This document shows positions 40,008 through 54,780 of a stretch of 64,000 bases of DNA, piece after piece; positions within the stretch are counted from its first letter, which is position 1, and each line of letters starts with the position of its first letter. Source of the stretch: Marisa cornuarietis (Eukaryota > Mollusca > Gastropoda > Architaenioglossa > Ampullariidae); assembly GCA_004794655.1 (NCBI GenBank), contig SMMW01000618.1, forward strand, positions 744,001 through 808,000. Reading direction: 5' to 3'. The notes under the pieces are model-generated. The model saw only the letters and a list, made by a program, of their open reading frames with translations. It was not told where the DNA came from and ran no database searches. The translations under genes and the position numbers were made by a program.

Positions 40008-42679
40008 AACATCCTTTAGAGTGCCGTGCTCAGTAACGTCCTTTTATTTGTCTGCTGTGCTTTATGTTTTCTCCTCTTCAGGTTCGTCTTTCATCTCAAC
40101 AAGGCTCTAAAACGGACTCTCTTAAGACTTCAAAAAGTCTTTTAATCCTCTCATGAAAATAATTACTTATTACTTTTATTTGGAGTTATGCAACAAAATG
40201 TGCCCAAGCCATCTTGGAAGCCCCCTTCAGCTCGTGCTGTCAGTTACTGTGTCTGTCACTTAGAACACAAACTCTGCCAAAAACAAAGGCACAACTTATA
40301 AAACTAGGCAAGTTTCATGCTTTCAATATTATCTGACAATGATAATGCTCAGTCTTTTTCGTTATATACTTTTTTACATATTTCTAAAAAAAGAATAATT
40401 TAATGACATAGACTGTTCCTAAGGAGTCCGTATGTGAGCCTCTTTTGCTTACTAATGATATTTCTTTAATTAGATTGCTGCATCTTACATTCGCTAGCAA
40501 TAAAAGTACCAGGCTCACTTTGCGAGCCTTGGGAAAAGGCGCATAATCGCGATCTCAGGCTGTATAAGTAGATGACCTTTAGCATACTCCGATATCCGCA
40601 AAACAGATAAAGTAACCAAAGGCGTTAGTGTTGTCTTCCCAGTCGTATTGTACACGGTTTAAATTTTAGACCAACTGCGTAACACTAAATAAAAAAATAA
40701 ATTGCATTTTTATGCTTAAATTGAATTTGTAAAATTTCGGTAAGTCGCAATATTTTATTTTGTTGATTTAAATCAACGACACAAGATGAAATAAAACAAA
40801 GCACTTTGGGTGTAAGACTCAAATGGACTACTGAAGACTTGATAAGATTGAATGAATTCGTGTGGTCAACGGTCAGCTTTATGCCGCTGAGAAACCTGCA
40901 AGCAATATCCGCCTCAGAAATAATCACAGCTGCCACAACTTGAAGACGTCTAGGCCTGGCACTGGCAAAGCGGAATCTTGCAGAAAACCAAATCTTCAAA
41001 AACTGCCATGGATCAGGGTGATTTGCAGGATAAAATCTTGTCAGGGTCCTAGATTCGGCTGCCGATAATAAAGAGCTGCTGTCTAGGTGTTTTGACACGG
41101 CCATGGAAAGCTTTGCGGTCCTCAAATGGCGGGGATTTTTGTGGAAGACGCCGTCACTTCGTAGGTTTTTGAAGTCAGCGGCAAGACAGTTTCACAATAT
41201 AATCTACCACTCTTTTTTTTAAGCACCGCAGGTCTTCCTGTCTTGTTTTGCATTCATGTCATTATCCTTCAGGGCTGATGTCAAACCTACCTGCATGCTT
41301 TTTTTAAAATTTTGTTGATTTAATCCCCTTAGCCTGTGCGCGCGTGTGTACGCATGTGTATGTATGTGTTTGTGAGGATGAGGATGTGTATGTGTTTGTC
41401 TGTGTGTGCGTATTGTGTGTGAGTAAGGAATAGTTTTGGAATTTTCGATTATAAAGTAGTTGCATAATTAGCGTGGTCGTTTGGTGTGAAGTCACTAACA
41501 CTGCTACCAGTGAAACATTGTCACAGAGGGGTGACATGAGGTTAAGTAGTTAGCGCAGCGTGGGTGGTCGAGCAGCACCTGGGGAATGAGAAATAGGTTG
41601 CTTTTGGGGGGGGGGGTAGATAGTCTGGGAGACAATATAATTAACCATTAACCGTCGCCGGCCAGCGCTTCACTTCACGTGTGCATTGAGAAACAGGAAG
41701 CATCGAAATTTCAGACCCGGAGCATCAGCCTCAAGGCCAGTGAAAGTGTTTCTTGACCCTTCCGGACAAAGGTCAAGGTTAGTGGTGGCGCTCCTTTCAA
41801 GGTTTCCACATGAGAGATAAGGACAAGTCAGGAAGCTGACAGAGCGAAGCAAAAACGGATTGCCACAAATGAACCGTTATCAGAAAAATTGCATGACAGC
41901 GCGGACGCAAGGCTCTGTGTGTGCTGGCCATGCCAGGGGTTCCAATAACGCTAACTGCGAGCACGACCAATCCTGCTCGGGTTGTCTTTCTTTAATCCCT
42001 GTTTAATTAAATTGAATAAAATGGAATTACGTCCATATTTGGCTTCTCCAGCTCTGCGTTCCTTCGTGCCTGCGTTGTCCTGAAGCCTGGCGTTCATTAC
42101 CTGCCCCTATGAAGCGCAGTTTGCCGGGTACTTGCATTGTTGTAAGGCGCATTAGAAGCTGATTGAACGCTGTGCTTCGGCGGGGATCAAGCTTTCTGGC
42201 GTAATTGACGAATTTGTAGAAGGGAGTTTAAGACCGCACTCTTTATGTTCGTTCCTGGACTCAGATTGGTAAAGCACGCTCCATTTTTCGGCGTTTCCAC
42301 TTTTCTTATCCTCAGACTTCATGGCCTGCCACAAATCGATGTCCCCAGCTATTAACCGGCGGGTTCTAAACAGTATGGCGAGGATGAGAAAGGCTATTTA
42401 ACGAGTCCGGTTACAGCTTCTCCTTTTGATTGGTTACGGCAGTAAACCAGGCCAGCTTCTTGGGTGGTTGGGCCATGTGCTTGGACCGCGGTCTGCGGAT
42501 CAATGGGCGTGCCCGGGAACAGAAAAAGCCTTCAAGGAAACAAGAACAGGCGCCAGGAAAACGGGTCTGAGGTCCTTAAGGGTGAGCAGTGCTCAGTGAT
42601 GTCAGTCTCTCGAAATAAGACACTTACCAGAGGAAAGGTTCTGAAAATGGGCAAGTTAGGAATAGATAGGTCCTTGTTC

Positions 42680-42745
42680 AGCTCTCTAATGCCCTGGTGA
42701 GCTATCTCCATAAGCTCTCTAGTGCCCTGATACGTTAGCTCCACT
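42680..42745 (+). repeat. 33-bp tandem duplication
   Basis: AGCTCTCTAATGCCCTG at 42680 recurs as AGCTCTCTAGTGCCCTG at 42713, with the rest of the unit also similar. Confidence 0.7.
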
Positions 42746-45307
42746 AGCTGCAGTTCGGTCAGGACATTGCTTACTGCACGTGTGCACTGAATCGTGACTA
42801 AGACTTCCGTGTCTCCTGCCTATGCCACCTATAATATACGAGTTCGCATCCTGGTCAGCATCATGCCGAGTGATCCAACGATAGCCACTTCAGGAATCTG
42901 ATTTCTTTCTTCTTTCTCTCTCTCTCTCTCTCTGGCGTATGAAGGGGTATCAAGGGTAGGAGTCTACATTAGACCCTCCAAAAGTTACTGTTTGCAGCTA
43001 GGTTACTGTGTGTTAGATAATTGTAAAATATTTTTGTTTTGCGTTGTGTTTTTTGTTTGTCTGATTATTTAAAGTTTTATATTTCAGCAATACTCCCCTA
43101 CAGTTGATCTACATACATTTCTAACTTAACACCAGCCATTGGCTTAGCCTTTTAAACTTATTTTGTATTGGAGGATCCATACAAATCTGTTTGAGACTAA
43201 ACAAGTAAAAATAAACAGTGTCCTGCATTTGATCCGCTCGCCTCTGATGCTTAAACCCTCTATACAACAGTGATATATATGTATGCAAAATATTTAATAT
43301 TATATATAAATATCATTGCAAGCATATCAGCATAATATCTTTTCGCTCTAAATATTCTGGTCGACTTTCATTCACCGTATAAAAAGTTAAAATTTGGGCG
43401 TCGCTCGGGTTCATGTATGGGTTCTCCTATTCGGAAATCCTTGCCCTGCCTCTTCGTCTTTGCTTTCGATTCCATAATCAATTAAAGGTTAAAATAACTC
43501 TTCTTAAGTCAGTTTCTCTTAGCTGGTGTGCTGATGGATTCCTCGCCCTCTCTCCCCATCATTTCCCGGCATGCTTTGTCGTCGCGCGCTCTTTTTCTTT
43601 GTAGTGCTTCAAGCTTCCGTTGTGCCAAAAATGGTATCTTTTGCTATAAAACAGCCCTTCCCGATTATCTGCCCAATTTTATTAATCTGCGCAGCTTGCC
43701 AAGAGTTGTCAGCTCCTGAAACGAAATATTTTGAACACACACACACACACACGCATGCACATGCACATGCACGCACGCAATAAATGAGACGAACACTCAT
43801 ACACAAACACATGCACTGTCTTTATATGTGGCTGACAGGTTTAATCATATGTTATTATCCCAGAAAAAATGCCGCAAGCCTAAGCCATCTATTAAGGTGC
43901 AGTCGAGGATAGAGACCGGGAACCATTATCTGCAGCGCAGCAGCGTTGATGTGCATCAGTTCCCTTCTGGTTCCCGTTGCCCCTCAATCGTCAACGAGAT
44001 AATATAAAAATAGAAACTCGCAATTCATTTTTTTCTACTTAATTTTACACGATACCTGCGAAATTCACCCCAAAAATTAACTTTAGGGATTTAAAATCTC
44101 TAATTTGGTGGGTTGGTTTGAAAGTTCATGCTCAAGTGTCAACTGGGATCTATTCTTACTCTTTATCTTCGTCTAAGCGACAAGCGAGGTGGTCTGCTGG
44201 GAGCAAAGAAACATTTTGACATGTCGGGGATCGAACTGGTTAAAAGCTGCTGGCTCCTAAATGGCTGTAACAACTTTTCCACGGGATTTAAATCTGCTTC
44301 AAAGTTTTCTGCGCTGTCCAAATGTGTCTGAGTGACATTGTGGGATGTAGCGCGTGCTGGTGACGAGGAACACGCCAACGATCGGAGCAAGGTGTGAGTA
44401 GTTAGCATGCACGTGCACAATATTTTAAGGGACGCTTTTACCGACGCCAGGAATAGCGAGACAGACATAGAGGTAGAGTGGGGGGGGGGCCGAAGAGCTG
44501 AACAGTCCTGTCGACATTCACCTGTCTGCTTCTGTTGCCGACCGGTGATAGAGAGTAAAGTCTCTGTTAGATACCCAGCAGAGATGCGTGGTTTGTGCGT
44601 AGGCTATACGTGGTTTGATGAAAGCCTTTGAGCAATATTAGTCCCTGAAGAGCATATCTCTGTCATGAATCCCTGGCATGCGATATGCAATTACTCCTCT
44701 AGCATTGCTCCCATGTGCATTACGAGTTTGAAAAGAAAAAATGGACTGTCTGTACGTTTGCTTAGTAAATTAACCAAGAACAAATGAATTCAAGTCTGAT
44801 GACACTGCAGTGGACATTCAGTTATGTCCCTTTAAAACTGAAACCGGTTTTCGATTTGCGCTAGACTCTGTACTTCCCACACACTAACAAGACCTCATGA
44901 GAGTGAGACTGAAAACTTTCGCCTGGCACGGAAATGTAGTTCCAGATGGCCAGGCATGTTGAAACAAGTATTTACGAACAAAGGACCGATCGAACCGATT
45001 CAAATCAGTGAACAGATTCCCTTACTGGCAAATCAATTCAAGCATAACGTCGAATGGGATATTGAATTAGGCATTCAAATAAATCTTTTTCTTGTGTTTG
45101 GAGGTTGGGATAATGTTGGTTGGTGACTGGTCAGTTGGTATCTGCTATTTTCTGGCCAGGTGACTGACTTAAGTTTCTTGTTTTGGTGGCGAAAGTTTAA
45201 AACAAACATTTGGATTAAAACAGTTGGACAGAAAGTGATGACAAACAAGTGCCTTTGTTCTATAAAGCTAAGCATCAGGAGTGAAAGCTTTCTTTCCTCT
45301 GTCTCTC

Positions 45308-45440
45308 CCTACACTGCAACGACGTGCATAGAAACATCATCGATTTGTCTCTCGTGGGCTGTCACTTCTTGCTCTCTATCCTGGCCCACACTGCAAGCAC
45401 CTTCATAGAAACATCGATCTGTCTCCTGCAGGCCACTCTT
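45308..45440 (+). repeat. Imperfect tandem duplication of about 76 bp
   Basis: CCTACACTGCAACGACGTGC then ATAGAAACATCATCGAT at 45308 recurs as CCCACACTGCAAGCACCTTC then ATAGAAACATCGATCTGTCT at 45384. Confidence 0.7.
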
Positions 45441-46336
45441 TTCTATCCTCTGACTGGCCTCTAATGACGATGCCATTAACGACGTCCACACTCACATGCA
45501 CGCATGCACAAGTCCACTTAGTCATTCACAAACCTTGAACGCATAGTCAGCTGAAGTGGTCATTATTATCTGTTAATGGACTAAGCTCAGGCGTCTGAAA
45601 GCAAATTTACATTCACTCGTAAACCTTTTAGATCACCGCAAATTCTCGAACACCCGTGCACTGCCTAAACTTTTAGAGTTGCTAGCTACCTATGATTAAA
45701 AAGATATATCTTACTTTCACAGCTCGAAAGTAAGTAATTGCCTTTCAAGTAATGCTATTATGACAGGTAGAATAAAATGAAAGGACAAATAGAAAGTAGG
45801 GAGGAAGGAAAGAGAGTGTGAGCAAATGTCCCAGACAGAAATGTTTAAGTTGTACACTCTAGAAACTATATATATCAAGTATTTTTATATGAGAATAAGA
45901 CAAAAGCAGAACAAGGGAGAAACTTCGTGGCAAGTGCAGTACTAAATAGAAGGGATTTAAATGGCTGATCCTAGTGTACATTTCAAATGAGTAGGTTTTA
46001 TGCTTAAAATCCAATTTTTTCACGTGTATTTTAGAAAGAAGTCAAGATCATATTTCCCCAAACAGCACAAAGGCTGACTCGCTGATTGGACAACGACTGT
46101 AGCTGTTGTCTTCTGAGACGTTGGTACTTAGAACTGAGGAAATTCACTTTGGCTTCAAAGAACTTAATAATAAAAGAAAACTTGTTATGATTTTTCTAAT
46201 CGATTAACGACGGTGCTGTGTTCTCTCCGCTTGCCAGAAACTTTGAATAAAATCTCACTCGGGTTAACTGTTAAGTTGTCGGTAAGAGATCAGCTGTTTT
46301 CCAAGCAGGAGGCGTAATTAAGTAGCTCCAACGAGT

Positions 46337-46405
46337 AAATATAGACATAAAAAGTACAAGAAATATAGACATGAAGAGTAGAAGAAATATAGATTTAAAA
46401 TAAAA
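46337..46405 (+). repeat. 24-bp tandem repeat, about three copies
   Basis: AAATATAGACATAAAAAGTA and variants begin at 46337, 46361 and 46385. The third copy is decayed. Confidence 0.75.
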
Positions 46406-47967
46406 GACATAAACTGTAGACACACAGAGGAGAGGAAACGTAGACATCAAAGAGCTCATTACAGGGATGAGTAGGAGACTTATTAACATTGAGATCCTTG
46501 GCCATAACCTTAAAGATAATTACTTAGTAAACTAATATAAAAAACCTCATAAACACCCGCAGGGTCATTATACTACAATCAGAGGTCATATAAGCACCAA
46601 GATAAGAGGAACAGTTTATAGGATATATACAAATAGAATAATTAGTTTGAATTGAACTTTTAACGGATCTTCATAAGACACAGGTGTTTTAAAAGACCAA
46701 AGGCAACGACCACGAAATTTCGCATCATATTTTCGCAAAACATCATTTGTAAGCTAAAGGGGTAGAACAGATCGTTGAGCTGGTCGATAATGACCACTGG
46801 AAAACAATAATTATTTTTGAACTTTTGTCATCTGTTTTTTTCAAATGACATTTGCTTTTTCAGCCTATTTTAGAAATTTTCCAAGTATAAGCCGATATAT
46901 ATGCTTTTACACTTTAAGTGCTTACTAAAAGTAACGAGTAAACCACTCTGTACATTCTCCTTGTTTGTGTCGAGATATTTCGAACATTTACGACAAACCC
47001 ACAGAGACAAAGAAATTTGTTCACAAATAACACTAAGGAGAAGAAAACAGAGTTCAAACCTCCGCCAGAAGCATAGTTAACTCAATTGCAGAGTTTAAAA
47101 ACGGAGTGCGTGTCTACAGCTTATTTCTTTATTTGTTGCAAGTTTTTTTGTTTTCGATTATTCATTCATTCAATCAATTTTCGTAACTGATCGCTTAGTG
47201 TGGCAAAGTGCGTGCGTGAATGCGTGCGTGCGTGTATGTGTGAGTGAGTTGACAGAAAGAAAAGAAAAACACGTGGAAGAAAATATTTATATACATTAAA
47301 CATGAAAAGTTAGGAGACAAAGAAACAAGTCCTGTCGCTGTGGAGAATTTTTTTTAAAGAGGAGAATGAAGAGATGTAAAGCCGAAAACTAAAAGAAAAT
47401 AAAAACCAACAGAGAGCATAAAAGTTTTCAAACCAGCTGCAAGAAAAATATTTTCAGCAAAAAATAATGCAGTAAAGCAAATACACAGAAAGTGCCAGTG
47501 ATTTAGGGCAGACGCGAAGAGCGAAAACACAATTAAACTTTCTCTCGGACTCTAATGGCGTCTGGTTGTCAATACGCCACTCGGCCGGCAAGAACTTAGT
47601 TGTGCCGCCAGGCCACCACCCTCACCATCACCACCTTTCACCATCACCATGGTCAACACAACCACCACCATTCTCCTCATAACTACTGTAATTTAAAAAC
47701 TTTTTTAATCGGAAACACCGCTAGCTACTATTAATACAAAGTTTTTATAATGAAACTCTCACACTAGCAGCGATGGTAATAATATGGTAAGAGATAACAG
47801 AAGTGTAAGAGTTCTAAAGTAGGGTATGCTCTTAGGTTTCTGCTAACAAAAAGGAATATGTGTCATGCATAAAAAGAAGAACTGTGAGGGAAAAAGCCTA
47901 CAGTAAGGACTACAATGCAACATTCTGGTCCTGACAGGCCGGTGATCGTGAGGCTAATGCCTGACTT

Positions 47968-48120
47968 GTTAATGAGATCCCTTTGCTTCTCCTTGCTGAT
48001 GAGGAGACGGTGAAGTTTGTGGAAGATGTCTGCAGGACTTCAGGTTCCCTTAAAGTCATCAGGACAAGAAATGAGAAGAAGAAAGAGCGCAGACTTCTTG
48101 AATGTCAACGAAGGTTTTAA
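47968..48120 (+). other. Short coding-like open stretch, unrecognised
   Basis: A 50-codon frame with no ATG reads VNEIPLLLLADEETVKF and later VIRTRNEKKKERR before its stop. The amino acid make-up, charged and without low complexity, looks more like coding than its surroundings. A TGA precedes it in frame. It could be a piece of an unknown transposon or gene, or chance. Confidence 0.12.
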
Positions 48121-51100
48121 AAGGAGAGGTTCTCCTGGTAGCATTGTATTCCTATGCAAATTTGCTGAGCCGACTGCCCTTTAGATGCTGGGCAGAATTT
48201 GAATTCAAGTTTAGACAGGTATTTGAATGTCAACAGCCTGAAGCTAGGGACAGTGCTTGCAATTCAGAAGACTATTAATCTTCATTTGACATGAAAATTA
48301 GGTTGTGGTAAGTGCCTGGTTCCGGTAGCGGGTGAGAACGAGAAGAAGAGACTACTCTTATAGGAAGCATAACACCTTGATCCTCTCACTTTTGGTCTCC
48401 GCGGCTCAGGGGACTATTTTTAGCACACCGATGCCTGATTACTTTAACGATGCCGCTGTAGTGTAATGACAACAGTCTGGCACTTAACGCCAAAGATTCT
48501 AGCTCCATTATTTGTAAAATGTTTATTTTTTGCTTACATATTGTGTTTCTTGTTGTGATTTTGGGTGAAGACTTAAAAATATTTTTTAAATGCAGCTTTT
48601 AACGAGTAGAAAAAACGGAGAAGATCGAACAGAAGAATTGTTTATACAGTCTGAAGAGAAAAAGGGGCAGAGAATGCCAAAAAGAGAATTCTCGCCTACA
48701 CATACTCAAATTATCGAGTCTGAACAACTTATGTGCAGTTATTTGACGAACTGTTAATAGCTCTATTTTTATTCTCAATCTCTCTTTCTCTTTCTGTATC
48801 TCACACCCTTCCCCTACCTCCATAATTCTTTTTCTGTCTTAAACTTGCTCGCTCCTATCGGAAACCTTTTCAGGACTAGTCAATCTCATTTTATGCAATT
48901 TGCAGAACCAAAAACCTCAAAGATTAAGCTGGGTTACGGTGTTTTAAGTAGACAGGCAACTGACTTAAACGTGGACAGTTAATACAAAAAAGGTGAAGCC
49001 ATTCCAATGAACCTTGTGTATGTCAAGGAAAATATAAGTTAGATAGTCTTTTAACCTCCTTAACTTCTCCGCCTGTCGTGAGGTCTGTGTCAAAGGAATC
49101 TAGGTGGACAGTTTGATCCATCTTGTGAAAGTTTGATTTATGTAAGTGTTATCTTCAGTTCACCACTCTTCTCAAAAAAAAGGAAAAATTATCAATCAAC
49201 ATAGGATTTACAATTTGGCCACTTGTTTACAACGCATGTATTTTCAGTCGCACGCTAACTGCGTATGTGGAGGAACTACAGCATGCAAATCAACAGGGGA
49301 CTCGCTTACTCCCGCCATAAATTATCATTTCCATCGACACTTTCATACGATTTCTGTGAGACTTTTTATCTCTGTATCTAATAGTGTCTTCTTTATTTGA
49401 TTAAAGGACGTTTTCTGTTTTATCAATTTATGTCACGAGGGCTCGTTGACACCCGAAGCGATAACAAGTGGTTACGCACCGACCACAATTTCTTTCCGCC
49501 TGCGTAAACATTAAAGCCGTGATGTGTGTTTTCCTCTACTTTGTTGTTGGCTGTCTCTACCTGCATGCGTGAATCCGTCTATACATGCATATCTTTCAGT
49601 TTCTTGGTTTGACTTTAAGACATTTCTCTTTCTATTGCCGTTCACTCTGTTTCATTCTAATATCTTCCATCCTTCTCTTGTCATTGTCTCTTTCTGTCTC
49701 CCTTGCTCACTCCCTTTGCTTTTAGATTTACTGAACGTCTGGAATGGAAGCTGCAGTATTACATCTCCAAGCTTCAGGTTTTCCCCTGGTCCATGACAAA
49801 CATGTGAACCCACCAACTAAGCCCACAGAAACCACATACCCTCTCGTTTGCACTTTCCCAAAAGTAGACGCTGACTGAGGCAAAAGGAGGAAATGGAGTT
49901 CAATCAAAAGTCGAACGAAGGGGCTAAACTTGTTGAAAAACCTGTCCGCGGGTCACCACATTGCAGCAGCCATAAATGAAGACAGGCGCTGTCACCTTCC
50001 CCCGTTGGTTGCATTTTGTCGCAGACCAGCTCAAAGGACGAAGCCAAGTGGTCCCTGCTTGTAGACGTGTCACAGGAAGCCCTGCACGAGCTCCACCTGT
50101 CATGCCGGTCGACAGAACCCATCCTTGTCCATGGCTGAGGCCTACTTTCTGTTCAAGAAAAATGGCGAAGGAAAGCGCGGACTGAAGCCAAATGCCCCAC
50201 AGCCCTGTTTGCGAGACGCATCGACTGACCTTTGCCCCCGCGCTTCATCTCTGTTTCTTGGTGCAACATCATTACATCATGTCTTTAACATCTTCTTAAT
50301 GATGTTAACCTAGTTACTTTGTTCCTCACTGATTATTTACAGTCAGTGGTTGAGTCTCTTTAGATTCTGGATGAACCGAGCTAGGAGTTACAGTGTGAAA
50401 AGTACATCAAGCTGTTTTCTGATGCTTTTCTATCAATGACCACACATAGCCAGGAGTTAAATACATTAAATAAAGAGCAGGCAGCTGTTTTCTAAAGTTT
50501 TCTGTCATCGAGAACACCTCTTCACTTGCATTTTTCTGCTACGAGGACACCTGCACCGATGGATGACTATTTGACAGAAGGAAAAAGGGTGCGACATTCT
50601 GAGATTATATGGAGGGCATATGTCCACCGAGATAAAAAAAAAAAAGTGTGATTAACCAAATAAAAATCAAAGGAAAGGATAACAAAAAGAACAATTAGAA
50701 AAACGTGTGTATAAGAGATCTGGAGCTAGTTGCATAACATTTTCTAAAACTATTCTAACGAAGCAAATTTTTTAACTTTTAAAACCAAAATCCCTCCTGT
50801 GTCATTGAGATATGTAGCACAAGCTCATACAAAAACTGCGCTGGCAGCAGTGAAACTCTGCTATACAGTTTTATGTTATTTCAAACAATGTTAACTTTAA
50901 AATTTTCTATTTTTTTATAAAACTAAATCTAAATAAATGTATGGCCTGTAAATTAGATGTGTGCTGTTTAAATGGCTCCTGGCTCATCTTGTTGATAGTG
51001 GCGGCACACACGCGAGCACGTGTGTGTGGGGGAGGGGGGGTGGAGAAAAAAAACGTTATAAAATACGCTGGTTGATTTATTTGATATATTTGTAGCCGTT

Positions 51101-54100
51101 ATTCCTTTATGGTGTAAGGATGATATGATGGAGTTGCGAAATGCTGGGGTTGCAGGAAACCGGAGAAGACCTCTCGACGGCCAGACATGTGAACTGGGTC
51201 GCACACAGAGAAAAGTTAGCGGTCCTTGAGACGAAATATCATCCTCACACCAACATTTATTAACGAGCGGTTTTTTTCCACTGCTTCATCGAGCCGCTTC
51301 TCTTTATCTAGAACGTTCTTTTCATTCACATTTCACGCCTTCTCTTAATCTTCAGTGGTGGTATTCCGTCTTTGTAATGATCCAGTCAACTCGACCACAC
51401 ATCAAGTTATCAGGTGGTCAAGACGACTCAGAGATAAACCTGGCAAGTATTCGCCACATTTAAAAGGACTCGCTTTCCTATTAGACAGACCAATCAACAC
51501 CGTTACGAATCTTTTTTTGACATACTGAGATTAGTTGAGTGACAGCAGTGCTGTCATCACATGTTATGGCTCATCTTTTGACGAACAGGCATTTTTTTTA
51601 ATTTTTGTTCATTTATTTATTTTGCGTGCGCGCGCATCTTCAGGTTTTGTCGTCCACGCAACTTTTCTGTGAAGTGCCCAGGTCGCCGGATATGACGTCA
51701 TGTACAGGACACACTGGTCACACGAAGACGTGTTGGCATGGTCCTAGACCATTTTAACGGCGCCTGTAAAAGGCCTGTGCATCTTGTACAGTCTGCATGC
51801 ACGCGTATATCTCAAGCAGCAAGTGTGTGTGTGTGTTTTCATAACTGGGCAAAGTGCCGAACTGCCTCATAGTCCCAGTGCATTGGCAAATAAATCTGGA
51901 TTTACCTCAGCATGTTGCCCAATGTTCCAATATCCTGAACGTTCGTCTCAAAACCATTGGTTAGCTGTGACACAGCTTTGATAAACTTTCATCAAACGTT
52001 TCAGGACAAGCGAGCTAGCATGTTAAAAATAGCGAAAAGAGAGAGTCAGCATTGTGAGCAGATCACGTGGTGGAATAACTAAAAATCTTGCGTGTCAGCG
52101 TGAAACATAAAAATGATTATTTGTGAAGAAAGAGGAAAAGTAAAGAACAGGACTAAAACATAAAAAGGTTGATCAGCGCCGTTCGGATTTCCTTCCTTTC
52201 CATATATTTCTTGTTTTTTTTCGTTGGCGAAAAAAAGTCGTCCAAGCATCGATACAGATTTTCCATTCTCTTTCGATCCTGACCTGTTTAATCTTCACAA
52301 GTAAATCATGACAACTGGACACACAACATTCTTCGGTCTAGCAAGCACTTTACACAAAATATGGAAGCCCACAAACACAAAAAATAACCTGCAGATATTC
52401 TGTTTTACTGATGTTTAATGATGATTGCTTCAAACGGATAGATTCGTTTCTGTTGCTGCTGATGGTGGTGGTGGTGTGGAATGGGTTGGAGAAGAGGGAA
52501 GAAGAACACCGTTCATTTGCATAGAGCAACCTCACGACCCACAAAGACGATCTCGGTTCACTTCACATTTAAGTGCAATCACCAAACAAAACGAGGGCAC
52601 AAGAAGACTCATCAAAGACCGAAAGGTATTTTCTGATGATTAAGAGTACCGAGCGAAATATTCCTTTAAACTGAAGAATCAGAGAAGAGCGAATCGATGG
52701 GCAGTTAAATGCCGATAATAAATCACAGTCACAGAAAAAGAAAGTTTTATGTGACGCGACATCACTAGGTGAACTCGGTGTGCTGTATCACCTAGTCTGC
52801 ACTTCATCGTAGAACAGTCTGGAACAACCGGAGAAAAATGTTCTTCTCAGCGCAGGGCACCGACGTGTCAAAAGTCCTATTTTCTTTCATGTTTCTTTTC
52901 TCAAAGTTTCAATATTTTTCCCATGGATAATAAAATGAATATCAAATCTGCGGCATTTTGTAAAATGTACAACGGTAGGAAACATTATTTTTCCCGCCTG
53001 GAGGAGCTAGGATAAATAGTATTGGAAGAATGTGACATTGTTTTTATTGGCAAAGAAGTTTGTGCTTAGCTTGCTGATCATTGTTCCAATGCTTCGAGCA
53101 TTTTCCCCAAAACCGTTGATTTCCTGTGACTTTGACACATAACTTTCCCAAACTTGATCCAAAATTCAACAACATTTGTCCGGATATGAACGGCTTTCAG
53201 TCACTCAGAAAGTGTGATAAGCTTTGTCCAGCCACAATACATGAAAAGGTGTGTCTGGTCTGCACTCAGATTCTGGCTTGTGAATAGCTTTGCGCCTACC
53301 ATCTCCTTTTCTGGCTCGTCCTTTGTGTCTGTCCTGACAGCAAAATGCAATCAATACTGCTGTACCGAGAAACAAAACACCCTAAAAACAATCTCGTGTT
53401 CGTCCGATCATATCTCTAGCAGCTCTTGCGGGTGTGAAAAATAACAGTGTTTCATAAAGTCGCACGCTTTACAAAGTTATTGCAGATGTAATACTCGGTT
53501 TCTTTATTACTGGGGGAAATATTTGAAAAGAAACATGAAAGAAAAATGAATGTTGATACGCTAGTTCGAGCGAGCAGGCGAAATCTGTGGACTGTGGATC
53601 GTATTCCGTCTTACCCTATTCCGTATAACTCACCCTAACGCCTGTACTAATCAGCTCCTTTGTATCAACAAACGTCTCGAGGTGAGCCAGTTTAAAAGAT
53701 AAAAACAAAGCAAATAGACTGATACAAACACCAGACTGACGTTCTTCCGTGAGTGAATGACAACAGCGACGCCTCCTCCCCATCTGTCTTTCTCACGGTG
53801 GGCAAATTTAAGCCGCTGCAAATATTCTTCCCGGCAATCTGAGCCCCTAGGGAGCTGGCGTCGACTGTCTTGCGGACAAGTTAATGTCACTTCCTCTTTG
53901 CCTGTCCACAAGCCTTGTGGGCAATGGCTGCCAAATCGCGTCCACCACAACGTAACTCTCCAGTCGCGAAGATAGGAATGAGTGTGGGTATGGAGAACAG
54001 ATGAGAGTAAAGCTGATGCTCAGTGGCCTGATCAGTAACAGGATGATTGGACTGGTATTCAAATGATAAAGGGCCTGAATGTAAAACAAGGCCCCCTACT

Positions 54101-54780
54101 CGTTTGATAATCTTTCCGAATTTATTGTCTGGGCCTGCAGTTCCTTGTTCTCTTGACGGTCCAGTCTGCTCCTTAGCTCTACTCGCAACTCGGGTACCGA
54201 GGACGGTTTGGCTTGCAAAGAGTACTAGACACCCGTTGCATCTGTTGCCTTGGTTAATGAACACTTCTCCATCCTGCCTGATGATGACCCACCCTTCTTC
54301 CTCACCTCTGCGTCCCTTTACGGCGACTTTCTCTGACTTTCAGACTTTAATTTGTCTGATAAATTCATGCACCATGGATACCAAAAAATAAATTCATTCT
54401 ACTGATCCTTGTATGTGTTTGCTCGGTTTTTTTTGTAATCTAGATTATTTTTATTTCTATCTGTCATTCCATGAAGACAGAAAAAAAGCTCCAAGCTCTT
54501 GCGGCAAAATAAGAAATGTTGAGAAGAAACTTAACAATCGAAAGTCATGGAAGCGTTTTTTTTAAGTTTCAAACTGTAATGAGTTAATTCAAGTTACATC
54601 TCTCAGCTATGTTGGAATGTATTTGTCACCTGCTCAAAATGCTGTGCTGTTTGATTGGTTCACGTTGTCTGAAAACCTTAATGACCTTGCCTCTCAAAAA
54701 ATAAAAAAACGAAGAAAACTCCGAAATTTCATAAAATAAAGGTGGCCAGACCTATAAAATGCATCATACGAATCAAACAA

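Noticed and set aside
40685..41125. 146-codon minus-strand frame
   Set aside because: The composition is unremarkable and no domain or splice signal supports it.
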